From Syntrophomonas zehnderi OL-4 (GTDB lineage Bacteria > Bacillota > Syntrophomonadia > Syntrophomonadales > Syntrophomonadaceae), in the NCBI RefSeq assembly GCF_000983115.1, contig NZ_CGIH01000031.1:1-64000 (forward strand): 64,000 nucleotides of DNA. Reading direction: 5' to 3'. Made by a program: the position numbers and the translations under genes. This document shows positions 46,351-56,342 of this stretch, one piece after another. Position 1 is the stretch's first letter. Every line of letters starts with the position of its first letter. The notes under the pieces were generated by a model that saw nothing but the letters and a program-made list of their open reading frames with translations, was not told the origin of the DNA and made no database searches.

Positions 46351-47715
46351 TCAAATTGATGAACTAAATGAACCCTCGACTCGGTTGCTCCTTCTCCAGA
46401 TATTCATCTGTTCGGCCTCTTTAATCAATTCCTCCCGGAAATCAGGGTGTGCTATGGAAATCAATGCTTCCGCCCTTTCCCAGGTACTCTTGCCCTTCAT
46501 ATTAGCAACCCCAAATTCTGTCACGAGCATATGTACAGCCGTTCTAGGGTCGGTAACGATAGCACCGGGGCTTAAAATAGGTTTGATCCTTGATTTCACC
46601 TCACCATTTACGGTAATGGTGGAGGGCAGACAAATAAAACTTTGTCCATTTTTAGATTTGTATGCCCCTTCCACAAAGTCAAGCTGTCCTCCGGTACCGC
46701 TAATATGCCGGGTGCCTACACTTTCAGCACATACTTGGCCAAATAGGTCGACCTCTATGCAGGCATTAATGGAAACGAAATCATCGATTTGAGCTATAAT
46801 ACGCGGATCATTCGTATAATCAACCGAATAGGCGGCTAACCCAGGGTTATCATCGATGTAATCATATAGTTCCTGGCTGCCCATGGCAAACGAGTAAACC
46901 TGCTTGTATTTATCAATATTTTTGCGGGAACCGTTGATTTTACCTGCTTTAGCCATCTTAACATAAGCATCGACATACATTTCGGTATGAACGCCTAAGT
47001 CCTTGAGATCGGATTCTGCTACCATGCTGCCCACGGCATTCGGGGTTCCCCCGATCCCCAACTGCACACAGTTACCGTCATACATGCGATTTAATATGTG
47101 GGCAGCGATTTTGACTTCCACCTCATTAGGCTCAGATGATTCCAAGACCATTATGGGGTTATTTTGGCTCTCCACTACATAATCCACTTGGGAAATATGC
47201 ACACATTCCTGGTTGCCCCCCAGACAACGGGGGATATTTTGGTTTACTTCTACGATAATATACTGGGCTTTTTCCATGGCTGCCCAGGTAGAGGGCGCCC
47301 CGGCTCCGAAGTTAAAGTAGCCATGCCTGTCCATAGGACTTACCATAACTACCAATACGTTAGGAGGTGCTGCATCCCGCCGGGTAATCATAGGGTTTTC
47401 GTGAAATTTCATCGGAACGTAGTACAGGTTTTTGCCAATGAATTTTTTGTCCTGAGCGGCTACATGCCAACTATTCCAAACAAAATGCTCCCCGCTGGGG
47501 TCAGCTTCCGCGGTATAATGCCGGTAAGCCCCGATATCACAACGTATCTTCACATCCCGAAGCTCATCTTTGCGTTGGGCTAAAGCAGCATCAACCTCAT
47601 TGGCACAACAGACCCCAAAGGCATACTCCACCCAATCTCCAGATTTAATACACTTAACTGCTTCAGCGGCAGTAGCTAATTTTTCTTGGTATTCATCCAT
47701 CCAAACTTGATTCAT
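46351..47715 (-). CDS. Acetyl-CoA hydrolase/transferase family, probable butyryl-CoA:acetate CoA-transferase
   Basis: 454 aa of the Cat/But/4-hydroxybutyrate CoA-transferase family. Visible motifs are VQLGIGGTPNAVG (CoA binding), SINACIEVDLFGQVCAES with the likely catalytic Glu, and HISGTGGQLDFVEGA. In this operon it would activate butyrate by moving CoA from acetyl-CoA, saving ATP. A 4-hydroxybutyrate or propionate transferase would look alike; context favours butyrate. Confidence 0.9.
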   Translation of the reverse strand: MNQVWMDEYQEKLATAAEAVKCIKSGDWVEYAFGVCCANEVDAALAQRKDELRDVKIRCDIGAYRHYTAEADPSGEHFVWNSWHVAAQDKKFIGKNLYYVPMKFHENPMITRRDAAPPNVLVVMVSPMDRHGYFNFGAGAPSTWAAMEKAQYIIVEVNQNIPRCLGGNQECVHISQVDYVVESQNNPIMVLESSEPNEVEVKIAAHILNRMYDGNCVQLGIGGTPNAVGSMVAESDLKDLGVHTEMYVDAYVKMAKAGKINGSRKNIDKYKQVYSFAMGSQELYDYIDDNPGLAAYSVDYTNDPRIIAQIDDFVSINACIEVDLFGQVCAESVGTRHISGTGGQLDFVEGAYKSKNGQSFICLPSTITVNGEVKSRIKPILSPGAIVTDPRTAVHMLVTEFGVANMKGKSTWERAEALISIAHPDFREELIKEAEQMNIWRRSNRVEGSFSSSI

Positions 47716-47846
47716 ACAATCATCCCTTTGCGTCTAATATTGTAGCAACAGGCCCTTTTACTGGCCTTTCTCCAGAAAGAAGTTTGGAAATACAGTATAT
47801 ATCAGGGGACAACGAGGCGAACGCCTTCCATAATCATATAGCTTGG

Positions 47847-49028
47847 CTATAAACGTTCCACGATCATGGCAGCTCCCATGCCGCCTCCTATACATAGAGT
47901 TGCAAGCCCTAATTTGGATTGCCTTTTTTGCATTTCATATAACAGTGTAACCAGTATACGGGCTCCCGAAGAACCGATCGGGTGGCCCAAAGCTATAGCA
48001 CCGCCATTGACATTGACCCGCTCCATTTTATCGGCAAACCCCAAATCCCGAGCCACAGCTATGGACTGAGCCGCAAAGGCTTCATTGGCTTCAATAAGAT
48101 CGATATCATCTATAGTCAAACCCGCCTTAGCTAGTGCTTTACGGCTGGCCGGTATCGGGCCTAAACCCATAACCTTGGGATCGACTCCGCCGGAAGCATA
48201 GCTGATAATCTTCGCCAAGGGCTTGATCCCTAACTCATCAGCTTTTTCCTTCGACATCACAACGAGTGCCGCGGCGCTGTCGTTTATACCGGAAGCATTG
48301 GCTGCCGTTACACTGCCTTCTTTTTTAAAAGCCGGCTTTAAAGATGCCATTTTATCCAGGGTGGTCTGTTTAGGATATTCATCGGTATCAAAAACGACCT
48401 CACCCTTTTTCGTTTTAATAACCACGGGAACGATTTCATCTTTGAAGCGTCCTGCAGCTATAGCGGCGGCTGCTTTTTGCTGGCTGCTGAATCCGAATTC
48501 GTCCTGTTCGGCCCGGGTAATACCATACTGTTCATTGATGTTTTCCGCTGTTATACCCATGTGATAATTGTTAAAGGCTTCCCACAGACCGTCTTTAATC
48601 ATGCAGTCAATGAGTTTGCCTTCCCCCATCCGGTATCCGTAGCGAGCCTTGTCTAAAGCAAAAGGTGCCGAGCTCATGTTTTCCATGCCACCGGCTAAAA
48701 TAACATCGGCATCCCCGGCCTTGATAATCTGGGCGGCCAAACTTACGGAGCGCAGTCCGGAAGCACAGACCTTGTTAATGGTAAAACCGGTAATTTCTTG
48801 GGGGATACCAGCCTTAATCATGGCTTGGCGGGTCACGTTTTGTCCTTGGGCTGCCTGAAGGACACAGCCGAAGATAACTTCGTCAAGTTGTTCACCTTTT
48901 AACCCGGCTCTTTTTAATGCCTCTTGCATAACGATACTGCCTAACTCTACCACCGGGGTATCTTTTAAAGTTCCACCAAATGATCCTATGGCTGTCCGGC
49001 AAGCACTCGCGATAACTACTTCCTGCAT
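47847..49028 (-). CDS. thlA: Acetyl-CoA acetyltransferase (thiolase)
   Basis: Cleaves acetoacetyl-CoA to two acetyl-CoA. 393 aa with the acyl-enzyme Cys in [11 protein letters not shown] (about 88), [20 protein letters not shown] with the catalytic His (about 350) and [10 protein letters not shown] with the second Cys (about 379). Third gene of the operon. Confidence 0.97.
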   Translation of the reverse strand: MQEVVIASACRTAIGSFGGTLKDTPVVELGSIVMQEALKRAGLKGEQLDEVIFGCVLQAAQGQNVTRQAMIKAGIPQEITGFTINKVCASGLRSVSLAAQIIKAGDADVILAGGMENMSSAPFALDKARYGYRMGEGKLIDCMIKDGLWEAFNNYHMGITAENINEQYGITRAEQDEFGFSSQQKAAAAIAAGRFKDEIVPVVIKTKKGEVVFDTDEYPKQTTLDKMASLKPAFKKEGSVTAANASGINDSAAALVVMSKEKADELGIKPLAKIISYASGGVDPKVMGLGPIPASRKALAKAGLTIDDIDLIEANEAFAAQSIAVARDLGFADKMERVNVNGGAIALGHPIGSSGARILVTLLYEMQKRQSKLGLATLCIGGGMGAAMIVERL

Positions 49029-49250
49029 ACTATTACCACCTCTCCATTTTTTGTTCTTTCACTTGCTTAGCTTCTATATTTCATGGATTTCTACATTCTT
49101 ATGAAACCTTAGTAAATAGAATCTGCATTTAGGCGGGATTCAGAGCAAAGGGGCCTAACAAATCAAGTTTTTTTTGATTTCGGCTTATCTTTGCCGATAG
49201 AAAACCACCTTATCATATGGTAACAAACTTCTTCCCCATTATCAAAAGGA

Positions 49251-50402
49251 CTATCTAAGTATACTATTGGCGATAACTACCCTTTGAATTTCGTTGGTTC
49301 CCTCATAAATCTGCGTTATCTTGGCATCACGCATCATTCTTTCCACAGGATACTCCCGGGTATAACCATATCCCCCCAAGATTTGCACCGCTTCGGTCGT
49401 GACTGCCATAGCGGTATCACCGGCAAACACTTTCGCCATGGCACTGGCTTTCCCGTAAGGAATATCGTTGGATTCCATATAAGCCGCCTGGTAGACCAGC
49501 AGACGAGCGGCTTCAATCTGGGTGGCCATATCGGCTAGCTTAAAACGCACCGATTGAAGCTCGGAAATAGGTTTGCCAAACTGCACCCTTTGCCGGGCAT
49601 AATCCAAGGCATACTCATAAGCACCCTGGGCAATACCCAAAGCCTGGGCGGCGATGCCGGTGCGACCGCCATCTAATATCATCATGCCGATTTTAAAACC
49701 TTCCCCCTCCTTACCCAGCAGATTTTCCGCAGGAATACGGCAATCTTCAAAAACCAGCTCATAGGTGGCGGAAGATTTTATCCCCATCTTCTTTTCCTTT
49801 TTTCCGAAACTAAATCCCGGGGTATCTTTTTCAACTATGAAGGCACTGATACCTTTGGAACCCAACTCTTTCGGCCCGGTACGGGCGATTACTATATAGG
49901 TATCGGCATAAAAAGCATTGGTTATAAATATCTTGGTTCCGTTTAGGATATAGCTGTTGCCATCTTTTTTAGCGGTGCATTTTGTACCGCCGGCATCAGA
50001 ACCAGCCGAAGGTTCGGTTATTCCGAAGGCACCCAGTTGAATTCCTTCAGCCAGGGGTTTTAAATATTTCATTTTTTGTTCATGCGTTCCAAAGCGGTAA
50101 ATCGGCCAACTGCACAAGGAGGTATGAGCAGACAGGGTAACACCGGTAGAGGCACAAACCCGGGAGAGTTCCTCAACAGCTATGGCATAGAAGATATAAT
50201 CGGCACCTGCACCGCCATATTCTTCGTCCCAAGGTATACCGCAAATCCCCAGTTCACCCATCTGATAAAATATTTCCATATCAAAACGTTCTTCTTCATC
50301 CCTAGTGGCGGCACTGGGGGCTACTTCATTTTCGGCAAAATCACGTACCATTTTGCGAAACATAATCTGTTCATCATTTAATTCAAAATTCATATTTGGC
50401 AC
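49251..50402 (-). CDS. bcd: Short-chain (butyryl-CoA) acyl-CoA dehydrogenase
   Basis: FAD enzyme that oxidises butyryl-CoA to crotonyl-CoA. 383 aa: [19 protein letters not shown] (FAD/substrate loop), [22 protein letters not shown], and the catalytic Glu in [14 protein letters not shown] (about 368). Second gene, 59 nt after crt. No etfAB lies in this cluster, so its electron acceptor is encoded elsewhere. This step is the thermodynamically hard one in syntrophic butyrate oxidation. Confidence 0.96.
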   Translation of the reverse strand: MPNMNFELNDEQIMFRKMVRDFAENEVAPSAATRDEEERFDMEIFYQMGELGICGIPWDEEYGGAGADYIFYAIAVEELSRVCASTGVTLSAHTSLCSWPIYRFGTHEQKMKYLKPLAEGIQLGAFGITEPSAGSDAGGTKCTAKKDGNSYILNGTKIFITNAFYADTYIVIARTGPKELGSKGISAFIVEKDTPGFSFGKKEKKMGIKSSATYELVFEDCRIPAENLLGKEGEGFKIGMMILDGGRTGIAAQALGIAQGAYEYALDYARQRVQFGKPISELQSVRFKLADMATQIEAARLLVYQAAYMESNDIPYGKASAMAKVFAGDTAMAVTTEAVQILGGYGYTREYPVERMMRDAKITQIYEGTNEIQRVVIANSILR

Positions 50403-50461
50403 CTCCGTATGATATTGTAAAATCTTTATGCTCTAATATAATCAACACTTATACAGGATAA

Positions 50462-51244
50462 TTATTGACCCGTGTAGTTGGGGGAACGTTTTTCCAGGAA
50501 GGCGGTCATACCTTCCGTTTGATCATGGGTAGAAAAACACAGCCCGAATAAATCAGCCTCTAAGGTCATAGCCCGGTCGATATCTGTCTGCATGCCTTCA
50601 TTGATGGCTAATTTTGCGTAGCGCACCGCTTGAGGAGCATGGCGGATGATCTTTTGGGCCAGGGTGAAGGAATAGTCGATCAAGGTTGCGGCCGGCACTA
50701 CCTGATTTACTAAACCGATACGTAATGCTTCCTGAGCATCGATGTTGGCACCTGTATAAATTAGTTGTTTAGCCATACCGGCCCCAACCAGGCGGGGCAA
50801 ACGTTGGGTTCCCCCAAATCCGGGAATAATACCTAAGCCAACTTCCGGTTGCCCGAAAACCGCCTGCGGTACTGCAATACGAAAATCACAACACATAGCT
50901 AATTCGCAGCCCCCACCTAAGGCAAATCCGTTCACAGCCGCTATTACCGGTTTTTCCATAGTTTCAATACTGCGAAAAACCTCCTGCCCCAAAGCTCCGA
51001 AGGCCCGTCCCTCTACAGGCGTTAGGTTTTGCATATAAGCGATATCAGCACCGGCCACAAAGGCCTTCTCTCCCGTCCCACTGATAATTAGTACCTGTAT
51101 TTCCGGATCGGTTTGAGCAGTCATAACAGCACTACGAATCTCATTTAAGGTATCTTTATTAAGAGCATTAAGGGCCTGGGGACGGTTAATATACAGGCTG
51201 GCTATAGCCGCTTCTTTATTGAAAACAATATTCTCATAGGTCAT
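50462..51244 (-). CDS. crt: Crotonase / 3-hydroxybutyryl-CoA dehydratase
   Basis: Hydrates crotonyl-CoA to 3-hydroxybutyryl-CoA. 260 aa; oxyanion-hole residues in [14 protein letters not shown] and [16 protein letters not shown] (about 97-112), catalytic Glu pair around E110 and [21 protein letters not shown]. First gene of the operon; AGGAGGATAAAC before the ATG. The sigma-54 promoter is 137 nt upstream. Confidence 0.96.
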   Translation of the reverse strand: MTYENIVFNKEAAIASLYINRPQALNALNKDTLNEIRSAVMTAQTDPEIQVLIISGTGEKAFVAGADIAYMQNLTPVEGRAFGALGQEVFRSIETMEKPVIAAVNGFALGGGCELAMCCDFRIAVPQAVFGQPEVGLGIIPGFGGTQRLPRLVGAGMAKQLIYTGANIDAQEALRIGLVNQVVPAATLIDYSFTLAQKIIRHAPQAVRYAKLAINEGMQTDIDRAMTLEADLFGLCFSTHDQTEGMTAFLEKRSPNYTGQ

Positions 51245-51380
51245 GTTTATCCTCCTCCTAAGCCAGGGTGCGGCGTATATCTGTACGACAAACGTTGCTC
51301 CGGTTTAGTCCAATGCTGGGTAAGCCTTTTCACCTCCCTTATAATTAATAACCCCAAAGTCTTCAGTTGCCCTTACTTAA

Positions 51381-51396
51381 AGCAATATAGATGCCA
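51381..51396 (-). promoter_or_regulatory. Sigma-54 (-24/-12) promoter of the butyrate operon
   Basis: The minus strand reads TGGCATCTATATTGCT: TGGCA at -24, then TTGCT at -12, with GG and GC exactly 10 nt apart, as the sigma-54 consensus requires. Transcription should start near 51,369, about 125 nt before the crt ATG. Confidence 0.85.
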
Positions 51397-51415
51397 TTTT
51401 TTTGCGGGTTAGGGG

Positions 51416-51433
51416 TGATGCATTTATGAATCA
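51416..51433. promoter_or_regulatory. Palindrome close to the sigma-54 promoter
   Basis: TGATGCAT-TT-ATGAATCA pairs at 7 of 8 positions. It lies 20-37 nt upstream of the -24 box and could bind a helper protein. Confidence 0.35.
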
Positions 51434-51465
51434 TTGTTAAGAGTTGCAATTCCATCCGCGTTTGC

Positions 51466-51495
51466 AAAAAAAAATCAGTTTTGCTTCAAAACTGA
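51466..51495 (-). promoter_or_regulatory. Perfect palindrome upstream of the sigma-54 promoter
   Basis: TCAGTTTTG (51,475-51,483) and CAAAACTGA (51,487-51,495) form a perfect 9-bp inverted repeat with a 3-nt spacer. Its centre is about 116 nt upstream of the expected start, a normal site for a sigma-54 activator. On the minus strand nine T follow it, so it could also be a terminator. Confidence 0.5.
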
Positions 51496-51744
51496 AATTA
51501 TGAAATGGGATTATAAATATAAAAACAAATGGATATTGTATAAAATAATGGCATAAATTATCGAAAATGATTCAGGCTGGTTACAAAGATAATTAGATGC
51601 TTCTCAAATTCCCTATTTAATGCGCTTTTGCACCATCAAGGAGTGCTCCATTTTTGAAACACTGCTTAGATTCTTAGATTGAGGATGATATTTTCTTGGT
51701 CGTCTTTAAGGCTATAATAAAAAGAAAGACAAGGAGAATTATTT

Positions 51745-52692
51745 ATGCTATCCGAACTTGAACGAATTCATCTAGGGGAATTTCCGACTCCCTTGCATGA
51801 ATTAAAGAATTTATCTTCCTATTTAAAGGGGCCGCGGATTTATATCAAACGTGATGATCTGACCGGGCTGGCCCTGGGTGGCAACAAGGTACGCAAGCTG
51901 GAATATATCCTGGCCGATGCCTTGGCACAAAAAGCCGAGGTAATCATCACCATAGGGGCAGTAAGCTCCAATCATGCCCGACAAACAGCCGCCGCAGCTG
52001 CTGTTTTGGGCCTTGAGTGTCAGTTGGTTTTGATCGGCCCTGAACCAGAACAGATGCAGGGGAATTATCTGCTCGATCACCTGCTGGGGGCTGACTGTTA
52101 TTGTGTCAGGAATCGGGATGTGGAAACTGCAGTAGCCCGTCTGATAGAGGAAAACCATCGTCGCGGCAAGGTCTCCTATGTTATCCCGGCGGGGGGACAT
52201 ACACCTTTGGGAGCTATCGCCTATATGCAAGCCTACTCGGAAATTAAAGCCCAGAGTCCGCAGGATTTTGCGGCGGTAGTAACTGCGGTTGGAACCGGCA
52301 CTACCTATGCCGGTCTGCATCTGGGACAGAAGAACAATCCGGATGATACCAGGGTGATTGGCATCAGTGTAGGGGGAGATTTGGCATGGTGCCATAGGGA
52401 AATACTCAAAGTCGTTAATGAGGTGGAAGAACAACTGGAATGGACGGCTTCCCGGCCGGAGGATTTTAATATTTTTACGGACTATATCGGGGAAGGCTAT
52501 ACCATTGTTTACCCGCGGGTGCAGGAAGTTATTAAACTTTTAGCCCGTAAGGAAGGTGTCCTGCTCGATCCGGTATACACCGGCAAAGCTATGGTCGGTT
52601 TAATTGATCTGATTACAAAAGGGTTTTTCAGGCCGGATCAGAATGTACTGTTCCTGCATACCGGTGGCACCCCGGAATTGTTCAGCCTATAG
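51745..52692 (+). CDS. D-cysteine desulfhydrase / ACC deaminase family
   Basis: 315-aa fold-type II PLP enzyme. FPTPLHEL at the N-terminus, KRDDLTGLALGGNKVRKLEY with the PLP Lys (about 51), GAVSSNHARQTAAAAA and AVGTGTTYAGLHLG. These fit D-cysteine desulfhydrase (DcyD) better than a true ACC deaminase, but substrate residues cannot be fixed by eye. AAGGAG and a TATAAT box (51,713-51,718) precede it. It is divergent from the butyrate operon. Confidence 0.88.
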   Translation: MLSELERIHLGEFPTPLHELKNLSSYLKGPRIYIKRDDLTGLALGGNKVRKLEYILADALAQKAEVIITIGAVSSNHARQTAAAAAVLGLECQLVLIGPEPEQMQGNYLLDHLLGADCYCVRNRDVETAVARLIEENHRRGKVSYVIPAGGHTPLGAIAYMQAYSEIKAQSPQDFAAVVTAVGTGTTYAGLHLGQKNNPDDTRVIGISVGGDLAWCHREILKVVNEVEEQLEWTASRPEDFNIFTDYIGEGYTIVYPRVQEVIKLLARKEGVLLDPVYTGKAMVGLIDLITKGFFRPDQNVLFLHTGGTPELFSL

Positions 52693-52764
52693 GGCCAACA
52701 GACCAACAAACGTCAGGCTGTGTTAAAGTCCGGTTTACCGTATGATTCCCCGTTACCGCTAATA

Positions 52765-52801
52765 TACCCACTATTGAGCCTTTTCAGGTAAATAGTGGGT
52801 A
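52765..52801. terminator. Hairpin after the desulfhydrase gene
   Basis: TACCCACTATT and AATAGTGGGTA pair perfectly over 11 bp around a 15-nt loop. No U-tract. Confidence 0.5.
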
Positions 52802-52834
52802 CAATTATGCGGCGGCTTACTTCTTTTCAGCCCG

Positions 52835-52872
52835 GCGAAGATCCTTGGTCGGCCTGATCTTCGCTTATTTTT
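52835..52872 (+). terminator. Rho-independent terminator at the convergent junction
   Basis: GCGAAGATC and GATCTTCGC pair perfectly over 9 bp, followed by TTATTTTT. It ends plus-strand transcription right at the stop of the opposing gene. Confidence 0.7.
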
Positions 52873-53710
52873 GGAAATCGGCCAGGGTTTTGCCCAGATC
52901 GCAGGCCATTTCATATAGATGGGTGCAGCCCAGGGAGCCACCCAGCCAACCGGCTATCTCTTTTTTACTGGCTGCGGACAAATTTTGCCCTTTAAGTTGG
53001 GACAGCAGTTCCAAGGTCTTATAGCATATCTTATCAGGACTGCGCATAAAACTGCCCGAACACTCTGTAATTAGTCCCTGTTCATTAAGGGTAGTTACCA
53101 TAGCTATTTCATGAAATGTATCAACGAAGCTGGCAGTCGTTAATAAACTGTTATCAGGCTGGCTGAAAATGGTATAATTCTTATGCCGGTAGAATAAATC
53201 CTTATCCCGAGCATAGGAATGTTCACCCATGTACTCTGACCAGGGCATCTCCAATAGATCTAAATTACTGTAATAATAGCAGGAGTCTATGCCAATTTCA
53301 CAACAATACTCATCGAATTGTTCTGGTGAAGAAAAGCCCCGTTCCTTGATAATAAAGGCCTCGGCCTGCCCTATCCCTCTTATGCATTCCGTTATTAATT
53401 CCAGGGGTATGCCGTTCATTGCCTGGCCCACCGTCTGACGGATCTGGCTGCCGGAATAAAAATAAGCTTCAACCCCATTTAATTCCGGTATGTCCTGGGA
53501 TATCAGCGTATATCCGGCCGGGGTTCTATAGATGTCCCAACCCACGTGGTTAATTTTAAAATTATAGATGTCAACGGCAAGCTGGGCACTGGCCTCATAG
53601 TCGGTACTGATAAGGGCACATCTGGTTATAAGTTCTGTTCCCTTCCTATCCACTGTACAGGAATAAGTAGCGTGATAGACAGCATTCATTTCTAAAACCC
53701 ACTCCCCCAT
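52865..53710 (-). CDS. DUF2889-like protein
   Basis: 281 aa with no membrane helix. The last part, MRSPDKICYKTLELLSQLKGQNLSAASKKEIAGWLGGSLGCTHLYEMACDLG, matches the ending I recall for DUF2889 proteins (Pro/Cys segment, then lGG..GCtHL). The N-terminal half has strands of the form MNAVYHATYSCTVDRKGTEL and GWDIYRTP. The start could also be the internal ATG near residue 8. The function is unknown. Confidence 0.7.
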   Translation of the reverse strand: MGEWVLEMNAVYHATYSCTVDRKGTELITRCALISTDYEASAQLAVDIYNFKINHVGWDIYRTPAGYTLISQDIPELNGVEAYFYSGSQIRQTVGQAMNGIPLELITECIRGIGQAEAFIIKERGFSSPEQFDEYCCEIGIDSCYYYSNLDLLEMPWSEYMGEHSYARDKDLFYRHKNYTIFSQPDNSLLTTASFVDTFHEIAMVTTLNEQGLITECSGSFMRSPDKICYKTLELLSQLKGQNLSAASKKEIAGWLGGSLGCTHLYEMACDLGKTLADFQK

Positions 53711-53953
53711 AAAGTAATTAATAAGCAGATATAGTCTCTGCTTAGGCTAAAGTCCAGTATTAAATATTATAGCACATTATTATCGGGCTTAGCCGGAGTA
53801 CCTCCCTACCCAATTAAAAGGCGACCTTTTCCAGGATCGGTGATGGCTGGGGGCTTAAAAATAAAAATTCCGGGCAGCCTGCTTGAATAGCAGTCGGTAT
53901 AATAGGTATGATAAGTTATATTAAATCCTGTCGAGGGGGAAAAGTGAAGCGTG

Positions 53954-54128
53954 AGGGATGGGCTTGCCTGCTGAGGCTAAAGCATCACCCTATCGGATAC
54001 CACTGATATGAACTGCGTTCATAATTAGGGTTGCCGTTACGACTATTTCGGCAATACTCCTAGTCCAAATTACCGGGTTTTGGCAAGCATATGCGATGAT
54101 GCTGTTGCTGGCGTTTTGTTAATTAAAG
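53954..54128 (+). repeat. Dispersed repeat, copy 2
   Basis: CACCCTATCGGATACCACTG, then ATGAACTGCGTTCATAATTA, GGGTTGCCGTTACG and TTACCGGGTTTTGGCAAGC. Matches the reverse complement of 45,046-45,229. TATGAAC-TGC-GTTCATA forms a perfect 7-bp hairpin. Confidence 0.8.
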
Positions 54129-54184
54129 ATAAAATCCGTGTTAATCTGTGCCCGCAGGGTCTGTGTTATCTGTGTCTGTTAAAT

Positions 54185-54236
54185 CACCCTACGGGTACTA
54201 CTGATATGAACTGCGTTCATAATCAAGGTTGCCGCG
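54185..54236 (+). repeat. Dispersed repeat, partial copy 3
   Basis: CACCCTACGGGTACTACTGA continues as TATGAACTGCGTTCATAATC and AAGGTTGCCGC, the core of copy 2 without its 3' half. Confidence 0.75.
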
Positions 54237-54313
54237 AAGATCCGCGTAGACCGCGTAATCTGCGTCTTTTTTTACAATGCGAGTCAAAATAACCGTTAAG
54301 GAGGCTATATTTA

Positions 54314-55573
54314 ATGAGTAAAGCTAAAATTGGCCGCAATGATCCTTGCCCCTGCGGCAGCGGCAAGAAATTTAAAAACTGCTGCATCGATCTTAATTAC
54401 GGCACGGGAGGCGATCTTTTTTCCCGTTACAGCCAAACGATTACCGAGATAAAGTTAAAACTCGAAGCAATCTACCAGCGGGAAATTAAAAAAATCAGTT
54501 CAGACTTAGAGCAGCGTTTCCTGAGCTATTCTACAGAAGATAACCTTAAAACCGATCATGAATCCCTTTTCTCTGATTGGCTATGGTTTGATATGACCGA
54601 CAATTCAGGACTCACCCTGGCCCAGGATTACTGGCAGGCTCATGCTGATTATATGCCCCAACCCCTGAAGGAATGCCTTCAGGCCCTATCCCAATCGTAT
54701 CTTTCGGTTTATGAAGCGATCGACAGCAGGGATACCAGACTTGTGGTACGGGATCTTTTTACCGGTCAGGAATATAGCATTATACTTAAGGAAACGTTTG
54801 CGGCAGATCTTAACGCCAACCCTTTGTTGTTGCTGGGACGATTGGTTGCACTGACTGAGGGCAATGTATTTTCGGGCATGGTCTTAATAATTCCTAATAA
54901 TGACGGGCAGGCTGAATATCTTAGCTCCCACTTTAGCTACCTGCAAAAACTCATACCGGGATCAACAACAGAATTGCTTAAAGCTAACGCTGACCTGCTC
55001 TATGGACTGTTTGACCATTGCCAGCATAAGAGACATATCCACATTAACGACATAAGAACCTTTAAACTGGATACAGCCCAACGGCTTTCCCTCCAGAACG
55101 AATTGGCTGCTTCAGATCGTTTGACATTCGTGCATGACATAGAGGATGTCTGCTGGTACGAGGATATACTAAACCCCGCACCTTATAAACGCATCGGTCT
55201 GGGTGAAGATTATGCAGTCACCTTTGTAAGTACCCTTGCAGATTTGGATAATTGGGATGGCATAGGGGGCGATTATTTTCCCGGTTTAAAAGATTGGCCT
55301 TTGGTTAACAGCCGGTTTCTCCGTAAGGCTCCCCCGCCCGAATATCTGGAAATCTGGTACAATGCCGTCCGGGATCAGGAAACCGAACGCTGGCTGCATA
55401 CCCCTCATCATGAACTCGATGATAAAACTCCACTGGAGCTGCTCCAGGAAGAAAACGGAGGCCAGCAAGTCTTAGAACTTCTGGATCGTTTTTCCGACCG
55501 CCTGGAAGGAGTCCGGGAAGGCAGAAGTTTGCTGGACTATATGCGGCAGCGGATTATAGAGTTAATCGAATAG
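54314..55573 (+). CDS. SEC-C motif protein of unknown function
   Basis: 419 aa. The first 27 residues are a SEC-C zinc motif, [19 protein letters not shown], like the tail of SecA. The middle is not recognised. Near the C-terminus, [29 protein letters not shown] resembles the short motif in MbcA/ParS/Xre antitoxin proteins (tPlell..e.G...v...L). AAGGAGG lies 11 nt before the ATG. It is bracketed by dispersed repeat copies and is likely accessory. Confidence 0.75.
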   Translation: MSKAKIGRNDPCPCGSGKKFKNCCIDLNYGTGGDLFSRYSQTITEIKLKLEAIYQREIKKISSDLEQRFLSYSTEDNLKTDHESLFSDWLWFDMTDNSGLTLAQDYWQAHADYMPQPLKECLQALSQSYLSVYEAIDSRDTRLVVRDLFTGQEYSIILKETFAADLNANPLLLLGRLVALTEGNVFSGMVLIIPNNDGQAEYLSSHFSYLQKLIPGSTTELLKANADLLYGLFDHCQHKRHIHINDIRTFKLDTAQRLSLQNELAASDRLTFVHDIEDVCWYEDILNPAPYKRIGLGEDYAVTFVSTLADLDNWDGIGGDYFPGLKDWPLVNSRFLRKAPPPEYLEIWYNAVRDQETERWLHTPHHELDDKTPLELLQEENGGQQVLELLDRFSDRLEGVREGRSLLDYMRQRIIELIE

Positions 55574-55580
55574 TTTAAAA

Positions 55581-55610
55581 TAGTGAACGAAGTTCACATC
55601 AGTAGTGGCG
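55581..55610 (-). repeat. Dispersed repeat, partial copy 4
   Basis: In reverse complement CTACTGATGTGAACTTCGTT continues CAC. GTGAAC-GAA-GTTCAC (55,583-55,597) is a perfect hairpin with changed loop and stem bases. A further word, CACCCTGCGGGTACTACATA, is at 55,665-55,684. Confidence 0.65.
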
Positions 55611-55742
55611 CAGGTGCTACCTTCCCCATCCGTATCGCGCAACTATTTTCATGGGTGGTAGCACCCTGCGGGTACTACATATGTTACCTTTCGAAAACTA
55701 TTAAGATTGTGGCCTGCGGACATGGGGGTAGTAAATCATTAA

Positions 55743-56342
55743 TTATTCGGCAAGTATTTCTTCTATAGCGGCCTTTACTTCCTCTACCCCTTCACCGGTA
55801 ACGGCCGAAAAGGTAATAAGCGGTTGCTCGGGGGACAGATTAAAGGTTTTTTTAATCACAGCCAGGTTCTTTTGCTTTTCATTGCGGGAAACCTTATCGG
55901 CTTTGGTGGCTACAAGCAAAATGGGCATTTGATAATGATTAAGCCATTCCTTCATTAGAATGTCGTTTTGGGTAGGCGGATGGCGGATATCCAGGAGCTG
56001 GATTACACCCCGCAGCGGCTCCCGGCCGCTGAGATATTTTTCTATCATCCGGCCCCATTTTTCCTTTTCAGTTTTCGATACCTTGGCAAAACCGTATCCA
56101 GGCAGATCAACCATATACCAACTGTCGTTGATACAATAATAGTTTATAGTGCGGGTTTTTCCGGGGGTAGAGCTGGATTTGGCTAAATTTTTGCGATTTA
56201 CTATTTTATTAATCAGGGATGATTTGCCGACATTGGATCTGCCGACTAAAGCAATTTCCGGCAACTGGTTGTCGGGCAGGCTTTTCATATCTACAAAACA
56301 GCTCACAAACTCAGCCTTTTTTATCGGTAAAGGATCAATCAT
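55743..56342 (-). CDS. ysxC: Ribosome biogenesis GTPase YsxC/EngB
   Basis: 199-aa GTPase for late 50S assembly. GRSNVGKSSLIN (G1), SSTPGKTRTINYY (G2), DLPGYG (G3) and TKADKVSRNE (G4). Follows lon in the usual lon-ysxC order, though 329 nt of repeats lie between. Confidence 0.96.
   Translation of the reverse strand: MIDPLPIKKAEFVSCFVDMKSLPDNQLPEIALVGRSNVGKSSLINKIVNRKNLAKSSSTPGKTRTINYYCINDSWYMVDLPGYGFAKVSKTEKEKWGRMIEKYLSGREPLRGVIQLLDIRHPPTQNDILMKEWLNHYQMPILLVATKADKVSRNEKQKNLAVIKKTFNLSPEQPLITFSAVTGEGVEEVKAAIEEILAE

Larger units (their letters stand above)
53711..54313. other. 600-bp non-coding gap filled with dispersed repeats
   Basis: 53,954-54,128 and 54,185-54,236 are copies of the same repeat; 54,130-54,182 and 54,240-54,275 contain ATCTGYGT-type words and end in CTGCGTCTTTTTTT. 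I find no convincing gene. The SEC-C gene's promoter must lie here. Confidence 0.7.

Noticed and set aside
49150-49205. Terminator between thlA and bcd
   Set aside because: TCGGC/GCCGA and AAATCAA/TTGATTT pair, but there is no proper U-tract on the operon strand after a stable stem.
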